A DNA stretch of 64,000 bases from Actinomyces timonensis DSM 23838 (GCF_000295095.1 NZ_JH806632.1:1009925-1073924), one strand, 5' to 3'. Shown: positions 16,801-26,271, counted from the first letter of the stretch. Translations and numbers: made by a program. The notes: generated by a model from the letters alone, not told the origin.

Positions 16801-19161
16801 CGTGTAGGCGTCGACCTTGCCGACCAGACCCGTGGTGTCCGTGGCGCCGCCGGCGATGCCCCAGGTCTGGCCCTCGGGCTGGATGATCGACTCGGCGTTC
16901 CAGTCGCCCACGAATCCCAGGTAGGGGACGACGAGATCGGGGGACCCCGTGGTCGAGGCGAGGCGGACCCAGCCCTCGATGAAGTGGGTGGAGGCGGTGT
17001 CCGGGGCGAGCGTGAGGTCCACGGTGGCGGTGCCGCCCGCGGGGACGGTCACCTCGTTGCTCGACGCCGTCAGAGTCTCCGTGGCCGAGACGGACGTGGT
17101 GGTCGGCGCGCCAGCGGTGTTGCTCTCCGTGAGGACCTCCTGGGCGGGCAGCGAATAGGAGGCGTCGGCGCCCGAGTGGTTCGTCAGGGTGACGGTGAAG
17201 GTCCTGGGGGCCTTCACCTCGCGCAGCGCCACTGACGGCGAGCCATCGACGGTGGCGCTGACAGGCGAGGCAAGGGCCTTGTCGATCTGCGCCAGCCCGG
17301 CGCCCACCTGGCGGGGCGCGGCAGGGCTGCCATCAGCCGCGGTCGGGACGCTGGCGGTGTTCATGAGCAGGGTCTTGGCCAGATCGATCCTCTCGGACCC
17401 CTGGACCTGCGGGGAGCGGGTGGCCAGGTCGTGGAGGAGCAGCGCCCCCGTGCCCGAGACGTTCGGCGCGGCCATCGAGGTGCCCTCCATGGTGGCGTAG
17501 CCCGCGGAGCCCACCGTGGAGTAGACAGCGCCTCCGATGCCGGCGATCTCGGGCTCGAAGTCGAGGTTCTGGGTGGCGCCCCAGGAGGTGAAGGACGAGG
17601 GGGTCACGCCTCCCGGGTAGGGGATCGACCTCGTCGAGCTGTCGAAGCGGATCCGCAGGTCTGGGTTCTCGGCCAGGGCAGCGCGGATCGCCTGGGCCCG
17701 GTCGGGCGAGGTGATCGCGGAGAACAGGGGGAAGGCCTCCGCGCCCGCCGGGTTGATGGGCTGGCCCTGGCCCATCTGGGGATTGAACAGGAGCACGCCC
17801 GCTGCCCCGTGGGCCTGCGCGTTGGCGAGCTTGTCCGTGAAGGAGTTGTCCCCGTACTCCACCAGGGCGATGGCGCCGGTGAGATCGGCTCCGGCCGCGT
17901 AATCCTCTGCGCGCCCCAGCCCCACATCGACGACGCGCGACGGCGAGCCCGGCGCCGCCCCGCCGAGCCGCCCGTAGTCGAAGGAGATGGCGGTCTCGCC
18001 CTCGCCGAGGGCGCCGCGGGGCACCGTGACCTGGGCGTTGTTCAGCGAGGCGACGGTGAGCGCCGACCCCTGGACGCCGGGGGTGGCCACGGTTCCGTCG
18101 TCGAAGCGGCCCAGCGTGTCATCCGGGCCTTGAGCGGCGGAGAAGTTGAGGCCGTCGTTGCCGGCGGCGGCGACGGTGAGGACGCCCGCCTGACGGGCCT
18201 GCTCGATGGCCGCCCTGGCGCCGTCGGAGGAGTCCGGCACGCCATTGGCGCCGCCCAGGGAGAGGTTGATGACGTCGGCGCCCATCTTCACCGAGTCCTC
18301 GATGGCGGCGATGAGGTCCCCATCGAGGGCCTTGCCCCCCTTGGAGGGGTCGTTGGAGATGACCTTCATGGCGAGCAGCTGGGCGTTGGGGGCGACGCCG
18401 TCGACGCGCCCGGAGGTCTCGAAGTCGGGCTCGCTGCCCTGCGATCCGTTGGCGGCGGCGATGCCGGCGACGTGCTGGCCGTGCTGGGAGCCGGTGAGAT
18501 CGCGGATCTCGAAGGACTCGTCGGCGTAGTTGTAGCCGTTGGGGACCTTGCAGGTGAACTGGCCGCCGGTGGGGTTGACCTCCTGGATCTTGGCCGCGCC
18601 GCAGTCGTCCAGGCGCAGGTCCGGGTGGGAGGGGTCGATACCGGAGTCGACGATGGAGATGACCGTGCCGGTGCCGTCCGCGCCGTAGTTGGCCAGGGCC
18701 CCGGGGACGCCCTCCTGGCTCCGGGCGGAGTACTCGCTCGGGTAGTAGACGCGCTCCCTGCGCACCGATGCCACGGCGGGGTCGAGGGCGAGCGCATCGA
18801 TCTTGTCCGCCGGCATCGTGGCGGTCATGCCGTTGACGAGGTAGCCGAAGCGGTCATCGACCTGCAGGCCATAGGTGCCGCTCCAGGCGGCGATGAGGGC
18901 GTCCTGCGCCGCGAGGTTCGCGGACTCCGCCGCCGACGACGGCGAGGTCGGCTGGTCCTTGAGCATGACGACGACCCGGACCTGCTCAGCGGTCCCGGCC
19001 TGGGCCTGGCCCGCGGCCTCGTCGACGGCCCGCTGGAGGATGGGCGGCGCGGCGGGCGTGGCGGCGGCCTGGCCCAGGAGCGCCTGGGGAAGAGCGAGCA
19101 GCAGTGAGAGCGCGGCGGCCCCCATGGCGGTGCGCAGACGCGAGGACGGCGAGAATCGCAC
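13867..19161 (-). CDS. Secreted S8 subtilisin-like cell-envelope protease (1764 aa)
   Basis: Large serine protease of the lactocepin/cell-envelope type. The start is GTG at 19161 after GGAGAAG. Residues 1-35 are a signal peptide. An I9 inhibitor-like propeptide follows (QVRVVVMLKDQP ... GMTATMPADKIDAL). The catalytic domain has Asp in VDSGIDPSH, His in SQHGQHVAGIAA, the oxyanion Asn in AAAGNDG and Ser in EGTSMAAPN. A PA insert with RAEDYAAGADLTGAIAL lies between Asn and Ser. Fn3-like (RTFTVTLTNHS) and several Ig-like/stalk modules (TAPTVTI, TPPTVTL, TPPSVDF) fill the C-terminal half. A Gly/Ala/Pro-rich wall-spanning stretch ends with VASTG, a hydrophobic helix and WRRR, a sortase-type signal resembling LAXTG. 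Peptide supply or surface remodelling is inferred. A decayed tandem copy lies downstream. Confidence 0.93.
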   Translation of the reverse strand: MRFSPSSRLRTAMGAAALSLLLALPQALLGQAAATPAAPPILQRAVDEAAGQAQAGTAEQVRVVVMLKDQPTSPSSAAESANLAAQDALIAAWSGTYGLQVDDRFGYLVNGMTATMPADKIDALALDPAVASVRRERVYYPSEYSARSQEGVPGALANYGADGTGTVISIVDSGIDPSHPDLRLDDCGAAKIQEVNPTGGQFTCKVPNGYNYADESFEIRDLTGSQHGQHVAGIAAANGSQGSEPDFETSGRVDGVAPNAQLLAMKVISNDPSKGGKALDGDLIAAIEDSVKMGADVINLSLGGANGVPDSSDGARAAIEQARQAGVLTVAAAGNDGLNFSAAQGPDDTLGRFDDGTVATPGVQGSALTVASLNNAQVTVPRGALGEGETAISFDYGRLGGAAPGSPSRVVDVGLGRAEDYAAGADLTGAIALVEYGDNSFTDKLANAQAHGAAGVLLFNPQMGQGQPINPAGAEAFPLFSAITSPDRAQAIRAALAENPDLRIRFDSSTRSIPYPGGVTPSSFTSWGATQNLDFEPEIAGIGGAVYSTVGSAGYATMEGTSMAAPNVSGTGALLLHDLATRSPQVQGSERIDLAKTLLMNTASVPTAADGSPAAPRQVGAGLAQIDKALASPVSATVDGSPSVALREVKAPRTFTVTLTNHSGADASYSLPAQEVLTESNTAGAPTTTSVSATETLTASSNEVTVPAGGTATVDLTLAPDTASTHFIEGWVRLASTTGSPDLVVPYLGFVGDWNAESIIQPEGQTWGIAGGATDTTGLVGKVDAYTVPVAAAGGQRRAVSPNGDGKMDAALPSLVMMRNARDIHYEVLDAAGNRVVDLGDEQNVQRYTGQSFANPANSGLLGHGGAPFDGTAWNAQAGAVQPLPDGQYTYRVSARLSEDYDWQTVDLPLAIDTTAPTVTILGKSETSVRFSVADSGSGLMGDPMVILADGTTAPVAKQPDGSWTATLAGSTPYATISAIDAGYNVTEKHAIYASSGMFVAVDGHLGSASVILGADETRDIPITGFVTPDITRVTVDGADAPLAGGEFATTLAGSHPAGTVMVRGYGADGALIDEFAVTVVRDTTPPTVTLTGGVDAAGQVIASADGAISLTGTVSDDRATPEQMILTINGQGVTIKDDGTFSLATTIDASTTSLGIALDDGANTSAITVPVAGRAQAPEAPSISLTNSGCSRNMICEISSSSPDRSADGVLTLRGATSGGVASVELTPGSRAAENGAIGENTPITATVAADGTFTAAVPAPSGVTQYRVVARDAAGKTLMEGVASLYVDVTPPSVDFTEPALYGGELYTNQDTVAFAGTVSDDQWGYTLRLNNEVAANFTRLFHPGAQVNQRDFSESLAVADGDTLYIGAVDALGNSLQAGVPVHVDKEAPAAALDAKDGEVIRDKRELTATATDPHMASLSVSVDGKALDSLSTSRARQRTDVEDVLAPAGQAAGGGDAAAAAGAGADGAGPAAAGEGGAAGANGAADSNAGGGSGGGAAGPGALFAEQTGSADAGALNIGVPTADMAVGTHVITMAATDLAGNTTTLSRAVVVDADAVINGPDSATVTVEPGALADQAAVGAKVLALYSVTDDGSATATGDTALSLAPGTVLAPGENTVTIVATDAAGRIVTRQVTITISVADQTSPGGGGNGATPGPGATSSPGGPGSPGGGASAADGSGNGGTAADGAPATRPSQPGELPAAPPRPGQVVDAGGQPSGRPPMNAGAVASTGADTAGALGMAAVAILVGGALLWRRRVTP

Positions 19162-19345
19162 AGGCTTCTCCTTCGGGGAGAGTGGGGATTCGGCTATGGG
19201 TGGGAGATGGGGAACCGGCCCGAGGCGCGCCTGAGCGCCGCTGACCAGGGCGAGAGTACCGCGCTGTGTGAACGTTGTGTGACGGAATGGGGCGGATCGC
19301 TCGACATCGTCACTGACCAGATGCTGACCGGATGCCGGGCGGCGC

Positions 19346-19376
19346 TTGACCGACCGGCCGGTGGCGGCACTACCGT
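19346..19376 (+). promoter_or_regulatory. Promoter for the leader peptide and trans-sulfuration gene
   Basis: TTGACC (19346-19351) and TACCGT (19371-19376, matching TANNNT) are 19 bases apart. The expected transcription start, seven to eight bases further on, falls at the A of ATG 19384, so the leader ORF would be leaderless. Confidence 0.55.
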
Positions 19377-19383
19377 CCCTCCC

Positions 19384-19458
19384 ATGACGACCTCGATGAC
19401 CATGCCCCGCGCCCAGCGACTGCGCGCCGACGGCATGGGTCGAATGCGGATGCGCTGA
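19384..19458 (+). CDS. Met-rich leader peptide (24 aa) upstream of the trans-sulfuration gene
   Basis: A 24-codon ORF that begins MTTSMTM and ends GMGRMRMR. Six of the 24 residues are Met, three of them in the last seven codons, interleaved with Arg. There is no Shine-Dalgarno sequence, and the upstream promoter would place the transcript start on the ATG; leaderless uORFs of this kind are common in actinobacteria. It lies 156 bases before a gene of methionine/cysteine metabolism. A ribosome-stalling attenuator that senses Met-tRNA is the natural reading, by analogy with Trp, Leu/Ilv and actinobacterial Cys leader peptides. Coding is inferred from position and composition. Confidence 0.6.
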   Translation: MTTSMTMPRAQRLRADGMGRMRMR

Positions 19459-19552
19459 CAGCGCCAGCCGTCGCTGTCCCCCATCACGGTCAGAGTCCGA
19501 GGCCGCTGCCGCTCGCGGCGCTCGTCGACTCCGCTCCCGCTCGGAGGCGGGA
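19457..19552 (+). promoter_or_regulatory. Candidate attenuator hairpins after the Met-rich leader
   Basis: GACAGCG (19457-19463) pairs with CGCTGTC (19472-19478) and includes the last two bases of the leader stop codon. A second hairpin TCCCGC/GCGGGA lies at 19535-19552, with GC-rich sequence that could pair alternatively between them. No clear T-tract follows, so a terminator is uncertain; control of translation start is also possible. Confidence 0.35.
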
Positions 19553-19614
19553 CGCGTTCATCACTGCCCACCCGGCCCCTCCCCCCGCACCTGCGCGCCC
19601 TTCCGAGGATCACC

Positions 19615-20850
19615 ATGACCAGTTCGCCGAGCACCGTCCCCGCCAGTACCCCCGACGCCCCTCGCTCCTCCGCCCGCACCTCCCCGGTTCACCGCCACCC
19701 CACCTGGGACGCCGGCACCTCCTGCTCCCGCGGGACCGGGCCCTCCTTGCGGATCGCTACACTGCTCGCGCAGGCCGGCACCCGCACCGACCCGTCCACC
19801 GGCGCGATCACGACGCCGATCCACCTGTCCACGGCCTTCGGGCACCCCAGCCTGGGCGAGTCCACCGGCTACGACTACACGCGCACGGCCTCCCCCACCC
19901 GCGACGTCGTCCAGGACGCCCTGGCCAGGCTCGACGGCGGTGCGGCCGGCTTCGCCCTGTCCTCGGGGATGGCGGCGATCGAGCTGGCGATCCGCGCGCT
20001 GGCGCCCGCGGGATCGAGGATCGTCGCCCTGGAGGACCTCTACGGCGGCACCTACCGGCTCCTGGAGGTGCTCGCCTCCGAGGGCGCGTACGAGGTCGAC
20101 TTCGTCCTGGGCGACGAGGGGCTGCGCGAGGCGCTGGGGCCGGAGCGGCCCGCCTCCCTCGTCCTCGTGGAGTCGCCGACCAACCCGATGATGGCCCTCA
20201 TCGACATCGCGGCCGCCGCCCGGCTCGCCCACAGCGCGGGGGCGCTGCTCGCCGTCGACAACACCTTCCTCACCCCCTACCTGTGCCGCCCCCTGGAACT
20301 GGGCGCCGACGCCGTCCTGTACTCGGCGACGAAGTACCTGAGCGGGCACAACGACGTCATGGCCGGGGCGATCGTCGTCTCCGATGAGGAGGCGGGTGAC
20401 CGTGTCCAGTACCGCCTCAACACCACCGGCGCGACCCTGTCCCCCTTCGACTGCTTCCTCCTGCTGCGGGGCCTGAAGACCCTGGGGGTGCGCATGGACC
20501 GGCACGAGGCGAACGCGCGCGCCGTCGCCGCCGCGCTGGAGGAGAGCCCCCTGGTGGAGCGGGTGCTCTACCCCGGGCGCAGCGGGATGGTCTCCTTCGA
20601 GGTGACCGAGGGCGTGGATATCGGGACGTTCCTCGGGGCGCTGACGGTGTTCACCTTCGCCGAGTCGCTGGGCGGGGTGGAGTCCCTCGTGACGAACCCG
20701 AGCGCGCAGACCCATGCCGACGTGCCGCCGGAGCGGCGGGCCGCCTATGGGCTCTCCGACCGCCTGCTGCGCCTGAGCGTGGGCATCGAGGACGCCGAGG
20801 ACCTGGTGGCCGACCTCACCCAGGCCCTCGAGGCCGGGGCGGCGGCCTGA
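19615..20850 (+). CDS. Trans-sulfuration PLP enzyme (cystathionine gamma-synthase/lyase type, 411 aa)
   Basis: A Cys/Met-metabolism PLP enzyme. TLLAQAGTRTDPSTGAI and TPIHLSTAF open the fold. YDYTRTASPTRD, FALSSGMAAIE, VESPTNPMM and AVDNTFLTPY form the cofactor site, and SATKYLSGHND carries the Schiff-base Lys. The family members (cystathionine gamma-synthase, gamma-lyase, beta-lyase, O-acylhomoserine sulfhydrylase) cannot be told apart here. A Met-rich leader upstream favours a biosynthetic role in methionine synthesis. The protein seems to lack about 18 residues between VERVLYPG and GMVSFEV, where relatives usually have a His/Pro-rich stretch before the GGM segment. The N-terminal 45 residues are an unusual Ser/Pro extension; a later start is possible. 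AGG lies about eight bases before ATG. Confidence 0.88.
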   Translation: MTSSPSTVPASTPDAPRSSARTSPVHRHPTWDAGTSCSRGTGPSLRIATLLAQAGTRTDPSTGAITTPIHLSTAFGHPSLGESTGYDYTRTASPTRDVVQDALARLDGGAAGFALSSGMAAIELAIRALAPAGSRIVALEDLYGGTYRLLEVLASEGAYEVDFVLGDEGLREALGPERPASLVLVESPTNPMMALIDIAAAARLAHSAGALLAVDNTFLTPYLCRPLELGADAVLYSATKYLSGHNDVMAGAIVVSDEEAGDRVQYRLNTTGATLSPFDCFLLLRGLKTLGVRMDRHEANARAVAAALEESPLVERVLYPGRSGMVSFEVTEGVDIGTFLGALTVFTFAESLGGVESLVTNPSAQTHADVPPERRAAYGLSDRLLRLSVGIEDAEDLVADLTQALEAGAAA

Positions 20851-20857
20851 GCCCTCG

Positions 20858-22057
20858 CTACGGCGCCTCGCGCCGGCCTGCGCGCGCGGCGAAGGAGTCG
20901 ATCGCCGCGAGGACCTCGTCGCTGCGCCACAGAGTGCCCAGCCGGTACTCCTTGGTGGCGATGAGGATCCCCGCATCGGTGAGCGCCGCGAGCGCTGGGT
21001 AGACGTTCTGCGGCGCCGATCCCAGGAAATCGGCGGCCATGGCCGCGTCGATCACGGGGCGCCTGGCCGCGAGGTCCAGCAGGCGCCATGCCCCCGAGGT
21101 GCGGCGCGCGGTCAAGCGCTCGTCCCATCCCTCGCGGATGCCGTCGATGTCCTCGACGAGCTGGCGGGTGTTGACAACGGCCCGGAGCGCCGCCCGGGAC
21201 AGCGCCTGGACGATCTCCTCAGGCCGTCCCTCGCGGTAGGCCATCAGGGCCCTGTGGTAGCCGCCGACCTCCGCCAGGAGTCCTGCGGACACTGGCACTG
21301 CGACATTGCGGGTAACGCCTCGGGCGCGCAGCATCGCCTGCACGAGCGCGCGCCCCGTTCGGCCATTCCCGTCGGTGAAGGGATGAATGGTCTCGAACTG
21401 GGCGTGCGTCAGTGCGACGTGCGCCAGAGGAGGGAGATCCGTTCGCGCCATGAACGCCACCAGGTCCTCCATGAGTCCCGGGACGTGGCGGTGGTGGGGG
21501 GCGACGTACTCGGCGCCCCGGGGGCTGTCAGACCGGGTCCCGATCCACACAGCTTCATCGCGCCACCGGCCTGTGGGATGAACAGCCTGCCCCTCCATGA
21601 GGGTGGCGTGCATGCGGAGGATCGCATCGACGGTCAGCTCATTGGCGAGATCGAGTGCCGCCGTCATCATGCGGGTGTTGGCGACGATCTCCTTGGCGTT
21701 GCCCCCGGTCCGGGCGCCCAGCTCGGCCCCGAGGACTGCCCGCGCGCTGGCCGTGAGGTTCTCGATCTGGGACGAGGACGCGGCCTCCGAGCGCAGGAGG
21801 ATAGGAGAGAAGGAGGCGAGGCGCTCGCCCAGGGCGCTGTCGAGGCGGGTCAGCTCCCGAGCGGCCTCGTCGGCCTCCTGGCTGGTGTCGGGATCCAGCA
21901 TCGGTGAGCAGGTGGCGATCTCGGGAACCACTGCTCCCTCGTATGTCACCGGTCCACGGGTGCGGGACGACGGCGCGCCCCACTGGGGCGCGATCGCCTT
22001 CCATTCCAGCGTCTCGCGCCCCACCTGGGGCCACGTGCTCGTCTTGTCCATACTCAT
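20858..22057 (-). CDS. Class II Fic-domain AMP-transferase (399 aa)
   Basis: A Fic protein that would transfer AMP from ATP to a protein hydroxyl. The core motif HPFTDGNGRTGR is complete, including the catalytic His. The N-terminal helix carries SSQIEN, which fits the inhibitory (S/T)xxxE(G/N) motif of class II Fic proteins, so activity should be self-restrained. N-terminal Fic_N-like sequence precedes it. A C-terminal winged-helix part (about 310-385, AADFLGSAPQNVYPALAALTDAGIL) suggests DNA binding and possible autoregulation. The start is ATG at 22057, or ATG 22051 two codons later. The gene converges on the trans-sulfuration gene with only seven bases between the stop codons. The target protein is unknown. 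Confidence 0.88.
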   Translation of the reverse strand: MSMDKTSTWPQVGRETLEWKAIAPQWGAPSSRTRGPVTYEGAVVPEIATCSPMLDPDTSQEADEAARELTRLDSALGERLASFSPILLRSEAASSSQIENLTASARAVLGAELGARTGGNAKEIVANTRMMTAALDLANELTVDAILRMHATLMEGQAVHPTGRWRDEAVWIGTRSDSPRGAEYVAPHHRHVPGLMEDLVAFMARTDLPPLAHVALTHAQFETIHPFTDGNGRTGRALVQAMLRARGVTRNVAVPVSAGLLAEVGGYHRALMAYREGRPEEIVQALSRAALRAVVNTRQLVEDIDGIREGWDERLTARRTSGAWRLLDLAARRPVIDAAMAADFLGSAPQNVYPALAALTDAGILIATKEYRLGTLWRSDEVLAAIDSFAARAGRREAP

Positions 22058-22097
22058 ACAGGCTACCCCACCCCAGTATGAGTAACTGAGTTACTCA
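22051..22097 (-). promoter_or_regulatory. Nested inverted repeats at the fic promoter
   Basis: TACTCATAC (22051-22059) and GTATGAGTA (22076-22084) form a perfect 9-bp inverted repeat that includes the fic start codons. It overlaps a second dyad TGAGTAAC/GTTACTCA (22079-22097, 3-base centre). The AT-rich block lies in a 65-base gap in GC-rich DNA and holds a possible -10 CATACT. It looks like an operator, perhaps for the Fic protein's own winged helix. Confidence 0.5.
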
Positions 22098-22122
22098 GAA
22101 TATGGCGGCTTGACCTGCATAT

Positions 22123-23577
<1,455 letters not shown>

Positions 23578-23746
23578 CTAGCCGAGTCGCGCGCGGCTGT
23601 GATCGTCGTCGCGGCAGGGACGGCCGTCATCCTGCGGTGAATCGGCGCCACATTCGTCCAGGAGCGCCAAACGTCGAGTTGGGAGCCCTTTACCCTCATA
23701 CTTAAGGAGGATGCACAAAGTATGCGCCGGGATTGAGGCTGCGCCT

Positions 23747-25771
23747 ATGGAATCCCCTGTCCGCGCACGTCACCGCATACTCCTCGCGACTCTCTCAGCG
23801 GCTTCCCTGTCCCTGGGGCTGGCCGCCTGCTTCCCCGGCAACCCGGGCGCGGCTGGCCCGGCAGCGCCAGCCGTTTCCTCGAGCGCCACGGCCTCGAGCG
23901 CTACGGCGCCGGGCAGCACGACGAGCGCCTCCCCCGCCGCGCCCAGCAGCGCCGTCGCGACGGCGGACCCCGCGACGAGCGCGCCCGCCAGCGCCGCGGT
24001 CACCCCTGCGACAAGCCTCCCGGCCAGCGCAGCAGCCAGCGCGACCGCCTCCGCGTCTGCTTCCGCCGAGCCGACCGCCTCCGCGGCGCCGTCGGCCACC
24101 GGCTCCCCCAGCGCATCGCCGTCGACCACCGCGAGCGCCACGCCCAGCGCCTCCCCCGCGGCACCGGACCTGAGCACGTTCCTGTCCCAGTCGGCGACCT
24201 GGGAGGACTGCGGCCTGGGCGATGCCAGCAAGTGCGCGACCATCACCGTCCCACTGGACTACTCGCAGCCCGGGGGCAAGACGATCACGCTCGCGCTGCG
24301 CAAGATGATCGCCGCTGATGGCAAGGGGGAGAAGGGCAGCCTCGTCGTCAACCCCGGCGGCCCGGGCGCCTCCGGACTCGACTACGTCCCGATCATCTCC
24401 GACTCCCTGTCACCGCTGGTCCGCAACGCCTACGACATCGTCGGCTTCGACCCGCGCGGCGTCGGGAAGTCCACGCCGTTGACCTGCTGGACCGCGGCCG
24501 ACCTCGCCGCCGCCTCCAAACAGGCCGCCGAGCGGCAGGAGGCCGTCCCTGAGAACAAGGAGGCGGCCGTCCCGGACGAGGCCGCCCAGGAGGGCTCGGC
24601 CGCTGGCGGGGGCGACGCCCCGGACCTCGACGCGGCCGCCGGCGGCGCGGACGCGACCTCCACGGACCCGACGACGGCAGCCGAGGCCCAGGCCCAGGGC
24701 GCGAAGCTGGCCGACGCCTGCGCCCAGAACTCCCAGGTCCCCGAGCTCCTCGACCACATGGACTCGGCGACGGTCATCCAGGACATGGACATCATCCGCG
24801 CCGCCCTCGGTGACGAGAAGCTGAACTTCCTGGGCACCTCCTACGGCACCTACCTCGGCGCCACCTACATCCAGTCCTTCCCGGACCGCGCGGGCACGAT
24901 GATCCTCGACTCCGCCCTCGACCCCTCGCTCACCCGCGCCCAGGTCCACTCCGAGGACATGGCCTCCGGGGAGAAGCGGGCACTGGAGTACATCACCGCC
25001 TGCCAGGCGGCCTCCGGCTGCCCCCTGACCGGCACCCCGGAGGAGGGCCGGGCGCAGCTGCTCACCTTCATCGAGGGCGCGGACGCCCAGCCCCTCACAC
25101 TGGACAACACCACGACGACCTTCCGCTCGGCCGACGTCCGGTCGATGATCCTCTTCATCGCCAAGCACTCCGAGACCTACTGGTCCCAGTCGGTCCCCGG
25201 CTTGAAGGAGGCGATGAGCTCGCGCAATGCCACGAAGCTCTACAACACCTATCTCACCGCCGTGCAGGCCTCCAGCCGCAAGGGTGTCCAGGCGGGGCCG
25301 AGCCTGACGGCGGAGCAGCAGCTCGCCAAGCTGTGGAACACGACGTATGTCTCCTACGCGGTGCACTGCGCCGACTACCCTGACACGGGCGACGCGGCGA
25401 GCTGGGACGCCCAGGCGGCCAGCGCCAAGAAGGCGTCACCGCTGGCCTACAGCGGGCGGAAGGCCTACATGGACGCGATCTGCCACGGCTGGGGGCACTC
25501 CGCCTCCGCCCCGCAGCACCAGGGCTTCTCCGCGGCGACCACCGGCCCCGTCCTCGTCGTCGGCAACAAGAACGATCCGACGACGCCGTACGCCTGGTCC
25601 GAGTCCCTGGCCCGTGAGCTCACCGGCAGCCACCTGGTGAGCGTCGACGAGGCCATCCATGGGGCCCTCGGCAGGAACTCCTGCGCGACGAAGGCGATCA
25701 ACGGGGCGCTCCTCGATGGCAGCCTGCCAGCCGAGGGGATGACCTGCCCAGCCGATCCCGCGGCGGGATAG
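23747..25771 (+). CDS. Lipoprotein alpha/beta-hydrolase, TAP-like tripeptidyl aminopeptidase (674 aa)
   Basis: A secreted serine peptidase of the actinobacterial SlpD/TAP and CaeA/Hip1 type. From ATG 23747 (GAGG eight bases upstream) residues 1-24 form a lipoprotein signal with lipobox LAAC. An in-frame ATG at 23711 would touch the AAGGAGG at 23704-23710 and is less likely. About 125 residues of Ala/Ser/Thr-rich sequence act as a spacer. The hydrolase begins at CGLGDASKCATITVPLDY. GTSYGTYLGA holds the nucleophile Ser, and NKNDPTTPY and IHGALG hold the Asp and His. The C-terminal TAP domain ends with NSCATKAI. An acidic Ala/Glu-rich insert of about 60 residues lies between the oxyanion region (VNPGGPGASG) and the nucleophile. 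Release of N-terminal di-/tripeptides from extracellular peptides is likely. Confidence 0.88.
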   Translation: MESPVRARHRILLATLSAASLSLGLAACFPGNPGAAGPAAPAVSSSATASSATAPGSTTSASPAAPSSAVATADPATSAPASAAVTPATSLPASAAASATASASASAEPTASAAPSATGSPSASPSTTASATPSASPAAPDLSTFLSQSATWEDCGLGDASKCATITVPLDYSQPGGKTITLALRKMIAADGKGEKGSLVVNPGGPGASGLDYVPIISDSLSPLVRNAYDIVGFDPRGVGKSTPLTCWTAADLAAASKQAAERQEAVPENKEAAVPDEAAQEGSAAGGGDAPDLDAAAGGADATSTDPTTAAEAQAQGAKLADACAQNSQVPELLDHMDSATVIQDMDIIRAALGDEKLNFLGTSYGTYLGATYIQSFPDRAGTMILDSALDPSLTRAQVHSEDMASGEKRALEYITACQAASGCPLTGTPEEGRAQLLTFIEGADAQPLTLDNTTTTFRSADVRSMILFIAKHSETYWSQSVPGLKEAMSSRNATKLYNTYLTAVQASSRKGVQAGPSLTAEQQLAKLWNTTYVSYAVHCADYPDTGDAASWDAQAASAKKASPLAYSGRKAYMDAICHGWGHSASAPQHQGFSAATTGPVLVVGNKNDPTTPYAWSESLARELTGSHLVSVDEAIHGALGRNSCATKAINGALLDGSLPAEGMTCPADPAAG

Positions 25772-25820
25772 TCCTGCTCGGGGCGTCATGCGCACCGCCG
25801 TTGGCGCCGCCAGATCGACT

Positions 25821-25877
25821 GATGCCATCCGCCCCTGGTGGCGCGCACTGCTCGCGCCGCCAGGGGCGGATGGCATC
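25821..25877. terminator. Large hairpin between the peptidase gene and tRNA-Arg
   Basis: 24-bp arms 25821-25844 and 25854-25877, with one G-T mismatch and a 9-base loop, lie between convergent transcripts. The stem extends outward through CGCCAG/CTGGCG beyond a small bulge. There is no T-tract. A bidirectional terminator or transcript-end stabiliser is inferred. Confidence 0.55.
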
Positions 25878-25982
25878 TGGCGCAGGCCGCACCGGCCGTG
25901 TGGAGGCGGCTGGTGGACGCGGGCCTCTCGGGCATTGAAAACACCCCGGCTCCGACTGTCGATTCAGCCGATGACGGGGTGT

Positions 25983-26058
25983 TGGTGCGCCAGAAGGGAT
26001 TCGAACCCCCAACCTGCTGATCCGTAGTCAGCTGCTCTATCCGTTGAGCTACTGGCGC
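25983..26058 (-). tRNA. tRNA-Arg (anticodon ACG)
   Basis: A complete cloverleaf: acceptor GCGCCAG/CTGGCGC, D-arm with GCTCAACGGATAGAGC, anticodon arm GCTGA-CTACGGA-TCAGC giving ACG, T-loop TTCGAAT, discriminator A, and encoded CCA at the 3' end. ACG (wobble inosine) reads CGU, CGC and CGA codons. Confidence 0.96.
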
Positions 26059-26241
26059 ATGCCGTTTCCGACAGGCAGGACTCTACGCCGAGCCCCTGGG
26101 CTCACCAAATCGCCCGGCCGTGAGGCTGGGCACAAGCCCAGGTGGGACTCGCCCTCCCCTGTGGGCAAGGGGCCCTGCGCCACCTCCGGATGGCGGGAGC
26201 AACGGGGCCCTCTTGACCATCCGTGCCATCCTAAAGAACTA

Positions 26242-26271
26242 TTGACCTGCGGCAACACGCCGACCTAGATT
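26242..26271 (+). promoter_or_regulatory. Promoter of the SGNH hydrolase gene
   Basis: TTGACC (26242-26247) and TAGATT (26266-26271) with an 18-base spacer, in the otherwise empty 313-base gap 26059-26371. The predicted start is near 26278, giving a leader of about 95 bases. I see no other feature in the gap. Confidence 0.65.

Noticed and set aside
9628-17235. Long plus-strand frames (about 1200 codons each) opposite the S8 genes
   Set aside because: Low-complexity Gly/Val/Arg products, no start context, and clear protease coding on the other strand.
19162-19614. SAM riboswitch or T-box upstream of the trans-sulfuration gene
   Set aside because: No conserved riboswitch core or T-box sequence is visible; the Met-rich leader ORF explains the region better.
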